Source of the DNA: JBEIJQ01 sp040380145
GTDB lineage: Bacteria; Bacteroidota; Bacteroidia; Chitinophagales; Saprospiraceae
Reading direction: 5' to 3'
DNA: 38,614 nucleotides
NCBI GenBank assembly: GCA_040380145.1
Contig: JBEIJQ010000008.1
Coordinates: 1 to 38,614 of the forward strand
A program made the position numbers and the translations under genes. Each line of letters starts with the position of its first letter. The first letter of the stretch is position 1. Shown in pieces: positions 23,505-32,390 of the stretch. The notes under the pieces are model-generated. The model had not been told where the DNA came from, searched no databases, and saw nothing but the letters and a program-made list of their open reading frames with translations.

Positions 23505-26021
23505 TCAGAGTCGATTTGTCCTCTGCAACTCGATGCGTCCGAAGTCTGCAGGCGCCGTACAGACGGTGCCCCGGGGCTCGTTTTCTGTTGCCACGGCAAT
23601 CCCATCAGCCACAACCTGCCAGTCGCCTTCCGGAAGTCCCACGAAGACCAGTTCGATCGCTGTGTAAGCAGGACGATAACTTCCCTCCGTGGTTCGTTCC
23701 AGGTGCAGGGCCTTGTTTTGGTCGGCGAACAGTCGGAATCGGCTCAGCCGATAATCCCCGTTCAAATGAGTGTGCCCATCGCCCGCATCCTCGTAAAGGC
23801 GGTCCTCGGAATTTCCCGCCGCCCAAAATATTTTCAGCGTCAGCGTCTCAAAAGGCGTTTGGCTGTGGCTGCCGACGGGGGCGAGCGGCAAAACGGTACC
23901 CTCGCGCACAAAAATGGGCACGCGGCCCAAAGGAGTGGCTACAGAAACGCTTTCTCCGCCTTCCCGTGCGGCATTCCCGTCCAACGGATACCAGCTACAG
24001 CCTTTGGGCAGAGCGATCCGCTTGCTTTTTTGTTGGGGCCGCAAAACTGGGCTGACCATCAATCGGCTGCCGAAGTAAAACGCGGACTCGGACAAAGGTT
24101 CGTTTTCGTCGAAACCGACCGGCCTCATCAACGGCACGCCCGTTTGGCAATGCTCCCAAAAGGACGAATACAGGTAGGGCAGCAGTCGATAGCGCAGGCG
24201 AATGGCTTCCCTCGCCGGCCCCGTGAAACGGTCGCCGAAGGCCCAGGGCTCTTGGTCCATCCGGTGCTCGTGTGAGCGAGCTTCGTAGGCCGATTCATCC
24301 ACGGCCGCATCGCCGCTGAGGTGGTCGCCCATGCTGTGCGTGCGCATCAAGGGGTGAAAGACGGCCAACTGGAGCCAACGCACATACAGTTCGCCCGAGG
24401 GTCGATCCACAAAGCCGCCGATGTCGGTGCCGCAAAACGAAAATCCGGAAAGCGCCATCCGCAGGCACTGCCGCATGCCGATGCGCAGGTGCTCCCATGA
24501 GGCAATGTTGTCGCCCGTCCAAAGGGCCGCGTAGCGCTGCCCTCCGCTGAAAGACGCGCGGGAAAGCACAAATGGCCGCCGATCGGGCCGGACCGAATGG
24601 ATGCCCTCCGCGGTGGCGCGCGACATCAGCAGGCCGTACACATTGTGTGCACGGCGGTGGTCGCAAGGAGCTCCGTCGTGGTCGTGCAGCACGGCATCGG
24701 GGAAGGTTTTTCGGTGCACCTCGAAGACGGCGGGCTCGTTCATGTCGTTCCAAACGCCGTGGACGCCGCTTTCCCGCAAAAAATCCCCGTACAGGGAAGC
24801 CCACCATTCGCGGGTTGCCGGACGGGTGAAATCCGGAAAAACGCAATCCCCCGGCCACACGGGTCCGAGAAAGACATCCCCGTCGCTGCGCCGGCAGAAA
24901 TGCCCCCCGGCCGATCCGCTGTCATATACTTTGTAGCCGGGCTTCGCTTGGATGCCCGGATCGATCATCACGACGGTCTTGAAACCTTCGTTTTCCAGTT
25001 TTCGGACAAGCCCCTCCGGATCGGGAAACCGCTCCGGGTGCCAGGTGAAGCAGCGGTACGCGTCCATGTAATCGATGTCGAGCCAAATCGCGTCGCAAGG
25101 GATGTCGAGCCTGCGGAACTTGCGGGCAATGTCCAAGACCCTTTTTTCAGGAAAATAACTCCAGCGGCATTGATGGTAGCCCAAGGCCCAGATCGGCGGC
25201 AGTTCGGGCAATCCGGTCAGGCGATGGTAGCGGCGCGAAACATCGGCCAATGCGGGGCCCGCAAAAAAATAATACCGCATTTCGCCGCCCTCGGCCGACC
25301 AGCCCGTCCGGAGCGTCCGATCGGGCTTTTTCTTTTCGCCGTGCATGGGCAGCCCGAAAGAAAATCGGCTGCGGTGGGTGTTGTCGAAAAAAATCCCGTA
25401 GGCCCGGCCCGCTCGCAGGGCATAAAAAAACGGCACGGCCCGGTATTGCTGGTCGGTATGCTCGCCGAAGGCAAAAGCGTCCTCGCACCACAGATGAAAA
25501 GTCTTGCCGCCGAGGTCCTGTTCGCAGGCCTTGTCGCCCAAGCCATAATAAGCCGTTTTCACCGGCACGGCCTTGTCCATGGACACACCGAGGTTGCCGC
25601 CCAGAATACCGACTTCGGCGGAAAAACCCGCTCCGTCGTCCATCAACACCTGTCCGTCGCCGTCGAGCACGGTGGTGCGCAGACCTTCGGGATGGACCCT
25701 GATTTCCAATCCCTCGACGCGCAGAACAGGCCCGAAAGCGGTTTCTTCGACCCGGAACGGGGCTGTTTCACTGTGCGCTCCCTCAGCCAGTGCGTAGGAA
25801 AAATCCCGTTCGAAGGCGCCGTTCAGCGCATAGCGGAAACGGACCGTGCCGGTCGAAAAAATCTCTACACGCAGCGCGATCCCCCGATCGCAGACACATT
25901 CCAGGCCGTCGGGGAGCTTTACCCATTTTTGCAGCCGACCGGGCGCCCAAACTTTGACCACTTCATCGTAGCGCTTGCTCGGATCGGGGGGCACATGGGG
26001 CGTTTTTCGGAGGATGTCCAT
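23505..26021 (-). CDS. glycoside hydrolase family 31 alpha-glucosidase-type enzyme
   Basis: 838 residues. Retaining alpha-glycosidase family. The nucleophile is D426 in GVWNDMNEP and the acid/base is expected to be D504 in WTGDN. Other family blocks: the N-terminal beta-sandwich with YYGLGDKACEQDL (158-170), then PPIWALGYHQCRWSYFPE (275-292), IWLDIDYMDAYRCFTWHPERFP (312-333) and FSFCGTDIGGF (527-537). There is no signal peptide, so it should act in the cytoplasm on imported oligosaccharides or storage glucan. The substrate could be an alpha-glucoside or an alpha-xyloside; the WNDMNEP form favours glucosidase. It lies downstream of the permease gene on the same strand, with its own AT-rich upstream region. 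Confidence 0.93.
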   Translation of the reverse strand: MDILRKTPHVPPDPSKRYDEVVKVWAPGRLQKWVKLPDGLECVCDRGIALRVEIFSTGTVRFRYALNGAFERDFSYALAEGAHSETAPFRVEETAFGPVLRVEGLEIRVHPEGLRTTVLDGDGQVLMDDGAGFSAEVGILGGNLGVSMDKAVPVKTAYYGLGDKACEQDLGGKTFHLWCEDAFAFGEHTDQQYRAVPFFYALRAGRAYGIFFDNTHRSRFSFGLPMHGEKKKPDRTLRTGWSAEGGEMRYYFFAGPALADVSRRYHRLTGLPELPPIWALGYHQCRWSYFPEKRVLDIARKFRRLDIPCDAIWLDIDYMDAYRCFTWHPERFPDPEGLVRKLENEGFKTVVMIDPGIQAKPGYKVYDSGSAGGHFCRRSDGDVFLGPVWPGDCVFPDFTRPATREWWASLYGDFLRESGVHGVWNDMNEPAVFEVHRKTFPDAVLHDHDGAPCDHRRAHNVYGLLMSRATAEGIHSVRPDRRPFVLSRASFSGGQRYAALWTGDNIASWEHLRIGMRQCLRMALSGFSFCGTDIGGFVDRPSGELYVRWLQLAVFHPLMRTHSMGDHLSGDAAVDESAYEARSHEHRMDQEPWAFGDRFTGPAREAIRLRYRLLPYLYSSFWEHCQTGVPLMRPVGFDENEPLSESAFYFGSRLMVSPVLRPQQKSKRIALPKGCSWYPLDGNAAREGGESVSVATPLGRVPIFVREGTVLPLAPVGSHSQTPFETLTLKIFWAAGNSEDRLYEDAGDGHTHLNGDYRLSRFRLFADQNKALHLERTTEGSYRPAYTAIELVFVGLPEGDWQVVADGIAVATENEPRGTVCTAPADFGRIELQRTNRL

Positions 26022-26147
26022 ATCTGCAAAAGGTTGAAAAACTGAATTATAGAACTTTATTTCAAAAAAAATATCATCGGATCATCTGTCCGCAAACGAC
26101 GCAACGGAGTTTCCGAACAACAAATTTTTTCCTAATACTTTTAAAAT

Positions 26148-26155
26148 CAAATTTA
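26148..26155 (-). promoter_or_regulatory. possible -7 element of the GH31 gene
   Basis: TAAATTTG on the minus strand matches TAnnTTTG, in a very AT-rich 173-base gap. It would give a long leader of about 120 bases and has no upstream TTG at normal spacing. Confidence 0.35.
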
Positions 26156-26159
26156 TAAA

Positions 26160-26194
26160 AAAAAGGTAAAATAGGGTGCTGCAAAGCACTCCGG
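26160..26194 (-). terminator. probable terminator after the permease gene
   Basis: Read on the minus strand, just after the stop codon, GTGCT and AGCAC pair around TTGC (extendable with one mismatch), followed by TATTTTACC and eight T. Stem short, tail good. Confidence 0.5.
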
Positions 26195-27622
26195 TCAAGC
26201 TTTTTCTTTTTTCCAAAAATAATAAAAAGGAAGTCCAGACAGGATCAGCAGGAGGCCCAAGAGGGCGTTTTGCCAGCTTTCGTAAAAAGCGACACCGAGC
26301 AGGGCGAGACAAAAGGCCACGAAAACGATCGGTACCACGGGATATCCGAGGGTTTTGTAGGGGCGGTGCACATCGGGCATTTTGATCCTTAGGACCACGA
26401 TGCCGGCGGCCACGAGGCCATAAAAAACGAACGCGGCGAACACCAGCAGGTTGGTCAGGAAATCAAAACTGCCGGACAAGGCCAAAACAGAAGCCCAAAC
26501 GGCTTGGAACAGCAGCGAAACGGAAGGGGTGTTGTAGTTGGGGTGCACATATCCCGCCGCACGGAAAAACTCGCCTTTTTGCGCCATGGCGCAATAAATA
26601 CGGGAGGCCGACAAGATGGTCGTGTTGGTGCAACCGAAGGTGGAGATCAGGATGAAGCCCGAGATCAGGCCTGCGCCGATGCTGCCCATGGCGCGGCCCA
26701 TCATTTCCACGGCCGCGATCGTGTTGCCTTCCTGGCTGATGCGGACCAGATCGTCGGCGGGCAGGACAAACAGATATGCGAGGTTGACCAACAGATAGAT
26801 ACCGATCACGCCCAAGATCCCGAAGATCAGGGCGAGGGGCAGGTTGCGGGTGGGATTTTTGATTTCGCCGCCGATATAACCGAGGCTGATCCAACCCTCG
26901 TAGGCCCAAAACGAATCCCGCATGGCCAGTACCATCACCAATGCAAAGGCGGAAAAGCCTGTAAAAAAGGTATCCGGATAGCCCGTTGCGGGCGTTTGCA
27001 GGTTGGTGGAGCTGCCCTGGCCCGACAAAAATCCGACGGCCACCACGAACAGGATGGCCACCACGATGGTGCCCGTGAACAACCGGCTCACCGATGCGCC
27101 GAAAGCGGCTCCGCGGATGTTCACCGCCGTCAGGAGCCAGATCAGGCCGACGGCCACGCATTTGGCCCCGAAATCCTTGAAGGGGCGGATGCTGTCGGTG
27201 GCTGTTTCCAAGATCGTGAAATTTTCCCAGTTTTCCGGCAGGTGGAAAAGGGGCACAAAAGTGTCGAACGCCTGTGCGAACACCACGGCGATCGAGGCAA
27301 TGGCCGCGGACTGGATGACCGTGAAACAGGACCAGCCGTAACTGAACCCGACCACCGGGCCGAACATTTTGCCGAGCCAGGCATAGGGGCCGCCGCTCTC
27401 GGGGAACATGCTGGCCGCTTCGGCGGCGCAGAGCACACCGAATATGGTGATCAAGCCGGCCAAAACCCACGCGAGCAGCACCATGCCCGGGGAGCCGAGA
27501 CTGGCCGTCATGGGCGCTACTTTTTTGAAAACGCCGGAACCGATGATATTGCTTATCACCAGCATGATGGCCATGCCCAATCCAAAGGTCTGTACCAAAT
27601 GGCCCTGTTTGTTGTCTGTCAT
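26195..27622 (-). CDS. APC-superfamily amino-acid permease
   Basis: 475 residues with about twelve membrane helices. The APC signature is near the N-terminus: GMAIMLVISNIIGSGVFKKV (helix 1 with the GSG break). Further family-like parts are GVLCAAEAASMFPESGGPYAW (helix 2) and the loop ending in FLVFAAFVFYGLVAAGIVVL. Substrates are amino acids or polyamines; which one cannot be said. The short cytosolic tail FYYFWKKEKA is typical. The ATG at 27622 (MTDNKQGHLVQTFGLG) sits directly before helix 1, while the longer frame upstream is non-coding in character. It lies upstream of the GH31 gene but a terminator-like hairpin separates them. Confidence 0.9.
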   Translation of the reverse strand: MTDNKQGHLVQTFGLGMAIMLVISNIIGSGVFKKVAPMTASLGSPGMVLLAWVLAGLITIFGVLCAAEAASMFPESGGPYAWLGKMFGPVVGFSYGWSCFTVIQSAAIASIAVVFAQAFDTFVPLFHLPENWENFTILETATDSIRPFKDFGAKCVAVGLIWLLTAVNIRGAAFGASVSRLFTGTIVVAILFVVAVGFLSGQGSSTNLQTPATGYPDTFFTGFSAFALVMVLAMRDSFWAYEGWISLGYIGGEIKNPTRNLPLALIFGILGVIGIYLLVNLAYLFVLPADDLVRISQEGNTIAAVEMMGRAMGSIGAGLISGFILISTFGCTNTTILSASRIYCAMAQKGEFFRAAGYVHPNYNTPSVSLLFQAVWASVLALSGSFDFLTNLLVFAAFVFYGLVAAGIVVLRIKMPDVHRPYKTLGYPVVPIVFVAFCLALLGVAFYESWQNALLGLLLILSGLPFYYFWKKEKA

Positions 27623-27786
27623 TTCTTCAAGGTTGAAAGGGTGCGCAAAAAAGGAAAAAACGAAACCGACGGAGCTTGAAAGAGGCATTCGTCTTGGAAC
27701 TGACATTCGTCGTTTGACAAGTCGGGCAACTCGTCGTATTATTGCCCTTAGGATCGATTCTTCCCGCAAGGATAACCATTTTTCAA

Positions 27787-30095
27787 ATGAAACGCATATT
27801 CTTTTTCGCCCTATTGTTGGTCGGCCAACAACTTTCCGCCCAAAATTCCGCCGATGTGCGCCGCGCATGGATGGATTTCATCGTGGACGGCGACACCCTG
27901 CGCAACTCGCTCACGGGCGGTATGAGCAGTCCTATCCTTTCCCATGCAGACCTCAATCACGACGGCATCCAAGACTTGGTGGCTTATGAGCACCGCACGG
28001 GCATATGGGGCATCCCGTTGACTTTTATCAACCACGGCGCTCCGGGGCAGCCCGATTATTGTTACGCCCCGGAATTCGAGGCTAATTTCCCGACCTATTG
28101 GAACTACCTGTTGATGCGGGACTACAACACCGACGGCATCTCGGACATTTTTTGTTTCTCCCCGCCGACGGTGGGCGTGGCCAGCGGCATCATGGTGCTC
28201 CGCGGTTATTACGACGCGGACGATCGCTTGGCCTTCGAAAGGGTAGTGGACGATCTGAGCTATCCCCTGCAGATCTTCGGAGGCGGCACGATCAGTGCCC
28301 AGATCTATGTGCTCAACGGCGACATACCGGCCATCGACGACCTCGACGGCGACGGTGACCTCGACATACTGAACTTCAACAACCTCGGCGGCTGGATGGA
28401 AATGTTCCGCAATATTTCGGTGGAATCCGGATATGGTACCGACAGCCTGTTGTATGTGTTCGAAGACAACTGCTGGGGCCGTTTCTACGAGCCCACACCC
28501 ACCAATACGCTGGCTCTGAGCGGGCGCATCGACAGTTGTTCTTTTTATGCGGGTTGGGAGCCAAGGAACGGCGGGGTCCACGCCGGTTCGGCCATTGCCA
28601 CGATCGATATGGACGACGACGGGGACATGGAAGTGGTGCTGGGCGATATCCAGTTCGACAACCTCGTGATGGGCTACAATCAGGGCACACAGATACGGCC
28701 TTTGTGAACTCCCAAGACGATAATTTTCCGTCCAACACCCTGCCCGTCGATTTGTTCACCTTCCCGGCTGCTTATTTTTTCGATGGCAACAACGACGGCA
28801 AAACCGATCTGTTCGCCACGCCCACGGCCATTGACCGCTCGGAAAACAAGAACTGCATTTGGTGGTACGAAAACACGGGTACGGAAGAATTGCCGGTCTT
28901 CACCTACCGCCAGGACGATTTTTTGATGGAAAGCATGGTGGACCACGGGGCCGACGCCCATCCAGTGTTATTCGACCACAACGGCGACGGGCTGCTCGAT
29001 CTAGTCTTGGGTCATTACGGTTATGTGCGCCCTGCCGCGGTCACCGAGGCGAGGCTGTTGCTATTCGAAAATGTGGGTACCTCCACCAATCCTGTTTTCG
29101 AGCTGATCAACAGCGATTTGGGCGGACTTTCGCCTTTTGGGACGAACACCAACTACTACGCCTATGCGCTCACCTTCGGGGATTTGGACGGCGATGGCGA
29201 CCAAGATATGGTGGTGGGCAAAGAGGACGGTATCCTATTGTTTTTCGAAAACCAGGCCGCGGCCGGCGCTCCGGCCACGTTCAGCAGTTTTCTGCCCTTT
29301 TTCGGCAAGATCGATGTTGGCAGCAAGGCCACGCCTACTTTGTTCGACTTCGACAACGACGGGCTTCTGGACCTGTTGATAGGAGAAAAATACGGCAACA
29401 TCAATTTCTTCAAGAACACCGGTTCGCCCACCCAACCGATTTTCGACAGCAACGTGGATCCGGGCAGTGGTTTCGCAATACCGACCGTCCAATTTTTGGG
29501 ACTGGTCGATACGCGCCGCCCGTTGTTGAACCCGGACGGCTGGTCGGTGCCCAAGGTAATCGACCACAACGGCGTCCGCTCTTTGTTCGTGGGCACCTAT
29601 TTCGGAGAGGTGCGCCGTTACACCGACCTGTACGCTGCGGGCGGCGGCATCGCTCCTACTTTTGTGTTGGCCGATACCGCTTTCGGCAACATTTTCGAGG
29701 GCTTTCACTCATCGCCCGCCATTGCCGACCTGAACGGCGATGGAAAACTGGATTATCTGGTGGGCAACCAGCGGGGCGGCCTGCGCCTGTACTCCGAGGG
29801 AGCAATGGGAAGCGCCCCCTGCGATGTGCCTTTGACTGGTTTCTCGCCGGTGGTACAATATCCCGCGGCGCTGACCGTTTTCCCCAATCCGGTCAGCGGC
29901 ACCGTATTCTTGGAACTGCCCTCGGAAGGGGATCTTTTCGATGTGACCCTTTTCAACACCATGGGCCAAGCGGTCAAGCGGCAACAGTTGAAGGGGGTGG
30001 CGCAACTTTCGCTGGACGGGCTGCCGATGGGCATCTACGCGATCGTAGCTATCCGCCAAGGCGAAAGACTGTCTTCCAAAATCTTGGTCCGCTGA
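27787..30095 (+). pseudogene. large T9SS-secreted VCBS/FG-GAP repeat protein, frame broken by a 1-base deletion
   Basis: Signal peptide at the ATG 27787 (IFFFALLLVGQQLSAQ). Nine calcium-loop motifs of the form D-x-D/N-x-D-G-x-x-D are seen across two frames (e.g. DLNHDGIQDLV, DLDGDGDLDIL, DHNGDGLLDLV, DFDNDGLLDLL, DLNGDGKLDYL), giving beta-propeller FG-GAP blades. The last ~75 residues are a type A T9SS sorting domain (VFPNPVSGTVFLELP to SSKILVR). The first frame stops at 28707; the second continues from about 28683 with DTAFVNSQDDNFP. A single missing base at about 28680-28692 (in GGCACACAG) restores a 769-residue protein. The downstream part remains well preserved, so a sequencing error or a recent mutation is likely. 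Probably an adhesin or surface binding protein (inference). Confidence 0.85.
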
Positions 30096-30121
30096 TTACG
30101 TAGGTTTTTGAAAAAAACGGG

Positions 30122-32380
30122 CTACACGACCCGGTTGAGCAACTTTTCCCCGTCCCAATCCAAGTAGAGCTCGGTGCCGGGCGCCGGTTGGTGGGCCAAC
30201 AGCCAGTGGGCGAGCGGAACGGCCAAGAGTGTTTCCACCGTGCGCTGTAGCGGGCGAGCACCGTATCGTGGATCGAATCCGACCTCTGCGAGATGGTCCA
30301 CCAGGGCCTCGCCGAAATGTACCCGTATGCCATGCTTGGCCAAGCCCTCCCTTTGAGCGAGCGCTTCCAGTTCTTTTCGGGCGATATTTTTGATCGAGGG
30401 TTGGTCAAGAGCTAGGAATCCCACTATTTGGTCTATCCGGTTGACGAACTCCGGTCTGAAATGGCGGGCCAAGACGGTTTCGTAATTGACGGAGCTGCCG
30501 CCTTCGAAGCCGATGGCTTGGCGTTTGGCCACGCCGAGGTTGGTGGTCATCACCACGATGGAGTTGCGGAAATTGGTCACCCGGCCGAAATGGTCGGTCA
30601 GCAGGCCCTCGTCGAGCAGTGTCAGCAAGGCGTCGAAAATACTCGGATCGGCTTTTTCGATTTCGTCGAGCAGCAGCACCGCAAAAGGTCTTTCGCGGAT
30701 TTCCTTCACCAACTGGCCCGGTTGGGTGCCCGAGCCGAGGAGGCGCTCCAATTGGCTGCTGTGCTTGAACTCGCTCATGTCGATGCGCACGAGCGGGGAT
30801 TTTTTTTGTCCCGCCCCGAAAAAATAATCGGCGAGGGCCAGTGCGCTGGCCGTTTTGCCCACTCCGGTCGGACCGGCGAAGACGAACACACCAATGGGCC
30901 GTTTGGGGTTGTTGAGCCCCGCCTTGTAGATCTTCACCACATCGGTGAGTTGGGCAACGGCATCTGCTTGGCCGATGATGCGGGCGGAGAACCACTGCTG
31001 CAGGACGGTTTCTTCCAACAACAGATCGTCGCGCAGGAAAATTTCCGGAAGTCCCGTTTGGCGCATGAACACAGCCAGGGCATCCGAAGGGCCAATTTTT
31101 TTGGCCGACTCGGCCGTGGCCTCGGCCAGACAGGCACCGAGAAACTTCATGGCCTTGCCGGGGAAGCGTTCGTAGGGGAAAAAGCGCTTCAACAAGCGAA
31201 AGGACGTGTCGATGGTTTCCCTCGGAATTTCGACCCGGCCCGTCTGTTTGGCGAATGCCGCAAATTTCAGCATGATGGAGAAAACGGCGTTTTCAGACAA
31301 TTCGGAAAGTTCGATGATCTGGAAACGGCCCACGAAATCGGGCATCTGGCGACGCATCAGTTCCAACTGCCGGGGCGTGGCCTCGCCCACGACCTGCACC
31401 TTGTTTTTGTCGAGATATGGCTTGAGGACCGCAGCAGCGCTTTCCGAAGCACTGGAAGAGCCGATTTCGAGCAATTGGGCGATGTCGGTTATCCAAAGGA
31501 CTCCGTTGGAGTCCGACAGTTCGTCGAGCAGCCCCTGTACCCAGCCCTGCCACTCGCCCAAATATTTGCTCTCTGCCACGATGCGTTGGGCTACGAGCTG
31601 CCATAAAACCGGTGTACTGCCCGTCGGCCCCATGGACGAAATCTTTTTGGCGGCCGCTTGCAAAACGGTGCTTTTTCCGGTGCCCGATTCGCCGACCACG
31701 AGCACATTGGCCTTGTCCAAGAGGATTTTATCGGCCAGTTTGTTGACCATATCCTCCATTTCCCAGGCTGCTTGAGGCTTGGAGAGATTTTTTTTGCCCG
31801 TATCCTCGATTTTTTCTGCAAATCGCTCCAGAAACTTCGTTTGGCTCGAACGGTAATATTTCGACAAATCCCGAAATGCGCGCTTGACCTCCTTGACCTT
31901 CAGTTCGACAGTTTCCAGAACGGGTCGGGGCAAAACGAAAAGATGGTTTACTTCATCTATCTCGAGGGTGCGAAAATAACGGCTCGCTTGGCTTTGGACC
32001 AGTTCGGAAATAGATTTCGCGTCTTGGCAGAAAAAATCGAATCCGAGCTGTGGAACAAAGCACAGCTGCGTGCCATCTCCGCTCTGTCCGTAAACTACGT
32101 GAACGGGCACTTTCATTTGCCGGGTGGTCAAAAATGGGGCCCGATCGGTGTTGTATCCGATGCGGACCTTGGTTTCGATGGTCTTTAGCACCGCAGCTTC
32201 CAAAGGAAAAGAAGGATAAGTTCCTTTTTTTTGGTATTCGCGTTTCAGATGCTCCTCGATTTGTTCTTTGATCGAAGAGCGGGTGGCGCCAAATGCCTCC
32301 AATTGTTCGCCGAGCAACACACCCACATAGCCACCGGAGGGGTGGGGGTAACAAAGGATCGGGTAGGAGAGGGTCTTCAT
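30122..32380 (-). CDS. divergent Clp/Hsp100-like double AAA+ ATPase
   Basis: 752 residues, cytoplasmic. Residues 1-205 are a unique N-domain with no Clp_N repeats. AAA1 (about 206-380) has Walker A GESGTGKS (230-237) and a pore loop KYLGEW, but Walker B is degenerate (LWITDI where FIDEI is expected). AAA2 (about 465-650) has Walker A GPTGVGKT (503-510), Walker B LLLDEIEKA and sensor/arginine motifs FRPEFVNRID; the sensor-2 motif is GFDPRYGARPLQR. Where ClpA/B has the GYVG pore loop, AAA2 has only GSGTQPGQL. An IGF tripeptide (623-625), at the position of the ClpP-docking loop of ClpA, is present. There is no ClpB middle domain. A ClpP-linked unfoldase or remodeller is inferred. It starts 10 bases after the TMTC-like gene ends. 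Confidence 0.85.
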   Translation of the reverse strand: MKTLSYPILCYPHPSGGYVGVLLGEQLEAFGATRSSIKEQIEEHLKREYQKKGTYPSFPLEAAVLKTIETKVRIGYNTDRAPFLTTRQMKVPVHVVYGQSGDGTQLCFVPQLGFDFFCQDAKSISELVQSQASRYFRTLEIDEVNHLFVLPRPVLETVELKVKEVKRAFRDLSKYYRSSQTKFLERFAEKIEDTGKKNLSKPQAAWEMEDMVNKLADKILLDKANVLVVGESGTGKSTVLQAAAKKISSMGPTGSTPVLWQLVAQRIVAESKYLGEWQGWVQGLLDELSDSNGVLWITDIAQLLEIGSSSASESAAAVLKPYLDKNKVQVVGEATPRQLELMRRQMPDFVGRFQIIELSELSENAVFSIMLKFAAFAKQTGRVEIPRETIDTSFRLLKRFFPYERFPGKAMKFLGACLAEATAESAKKIGPSDALAVFMRQTGLPEIFLRDDLLLEETVLQQWFSARIIGQADAVAQLTDVVKIYKAGLNNPKRPIGVFVFAGPTGVGKTASALALADYFFGAGQKKSPLVRIDMSEFKHSSQLERLLGSGTQPGQLVKEIRERPFAVLLLDEIEKADPSIFDALLTLLDEGLLTDHFGRVTNFRNSIVVMTTNLGVAKRQAIGFEGGSSVNYETVLARHFRPEFVNRIDQIVGFLALDQPSIKNIARKELEALAQREGLAKHGIRVHFGEALVDHLAEVGFDPRYGARPLQRTVETLLAVPLAHWLLAHQPAPGTELYLDWDGEKLLNRVV

Positions 32381-32390
32381 TCCGCAAAGG

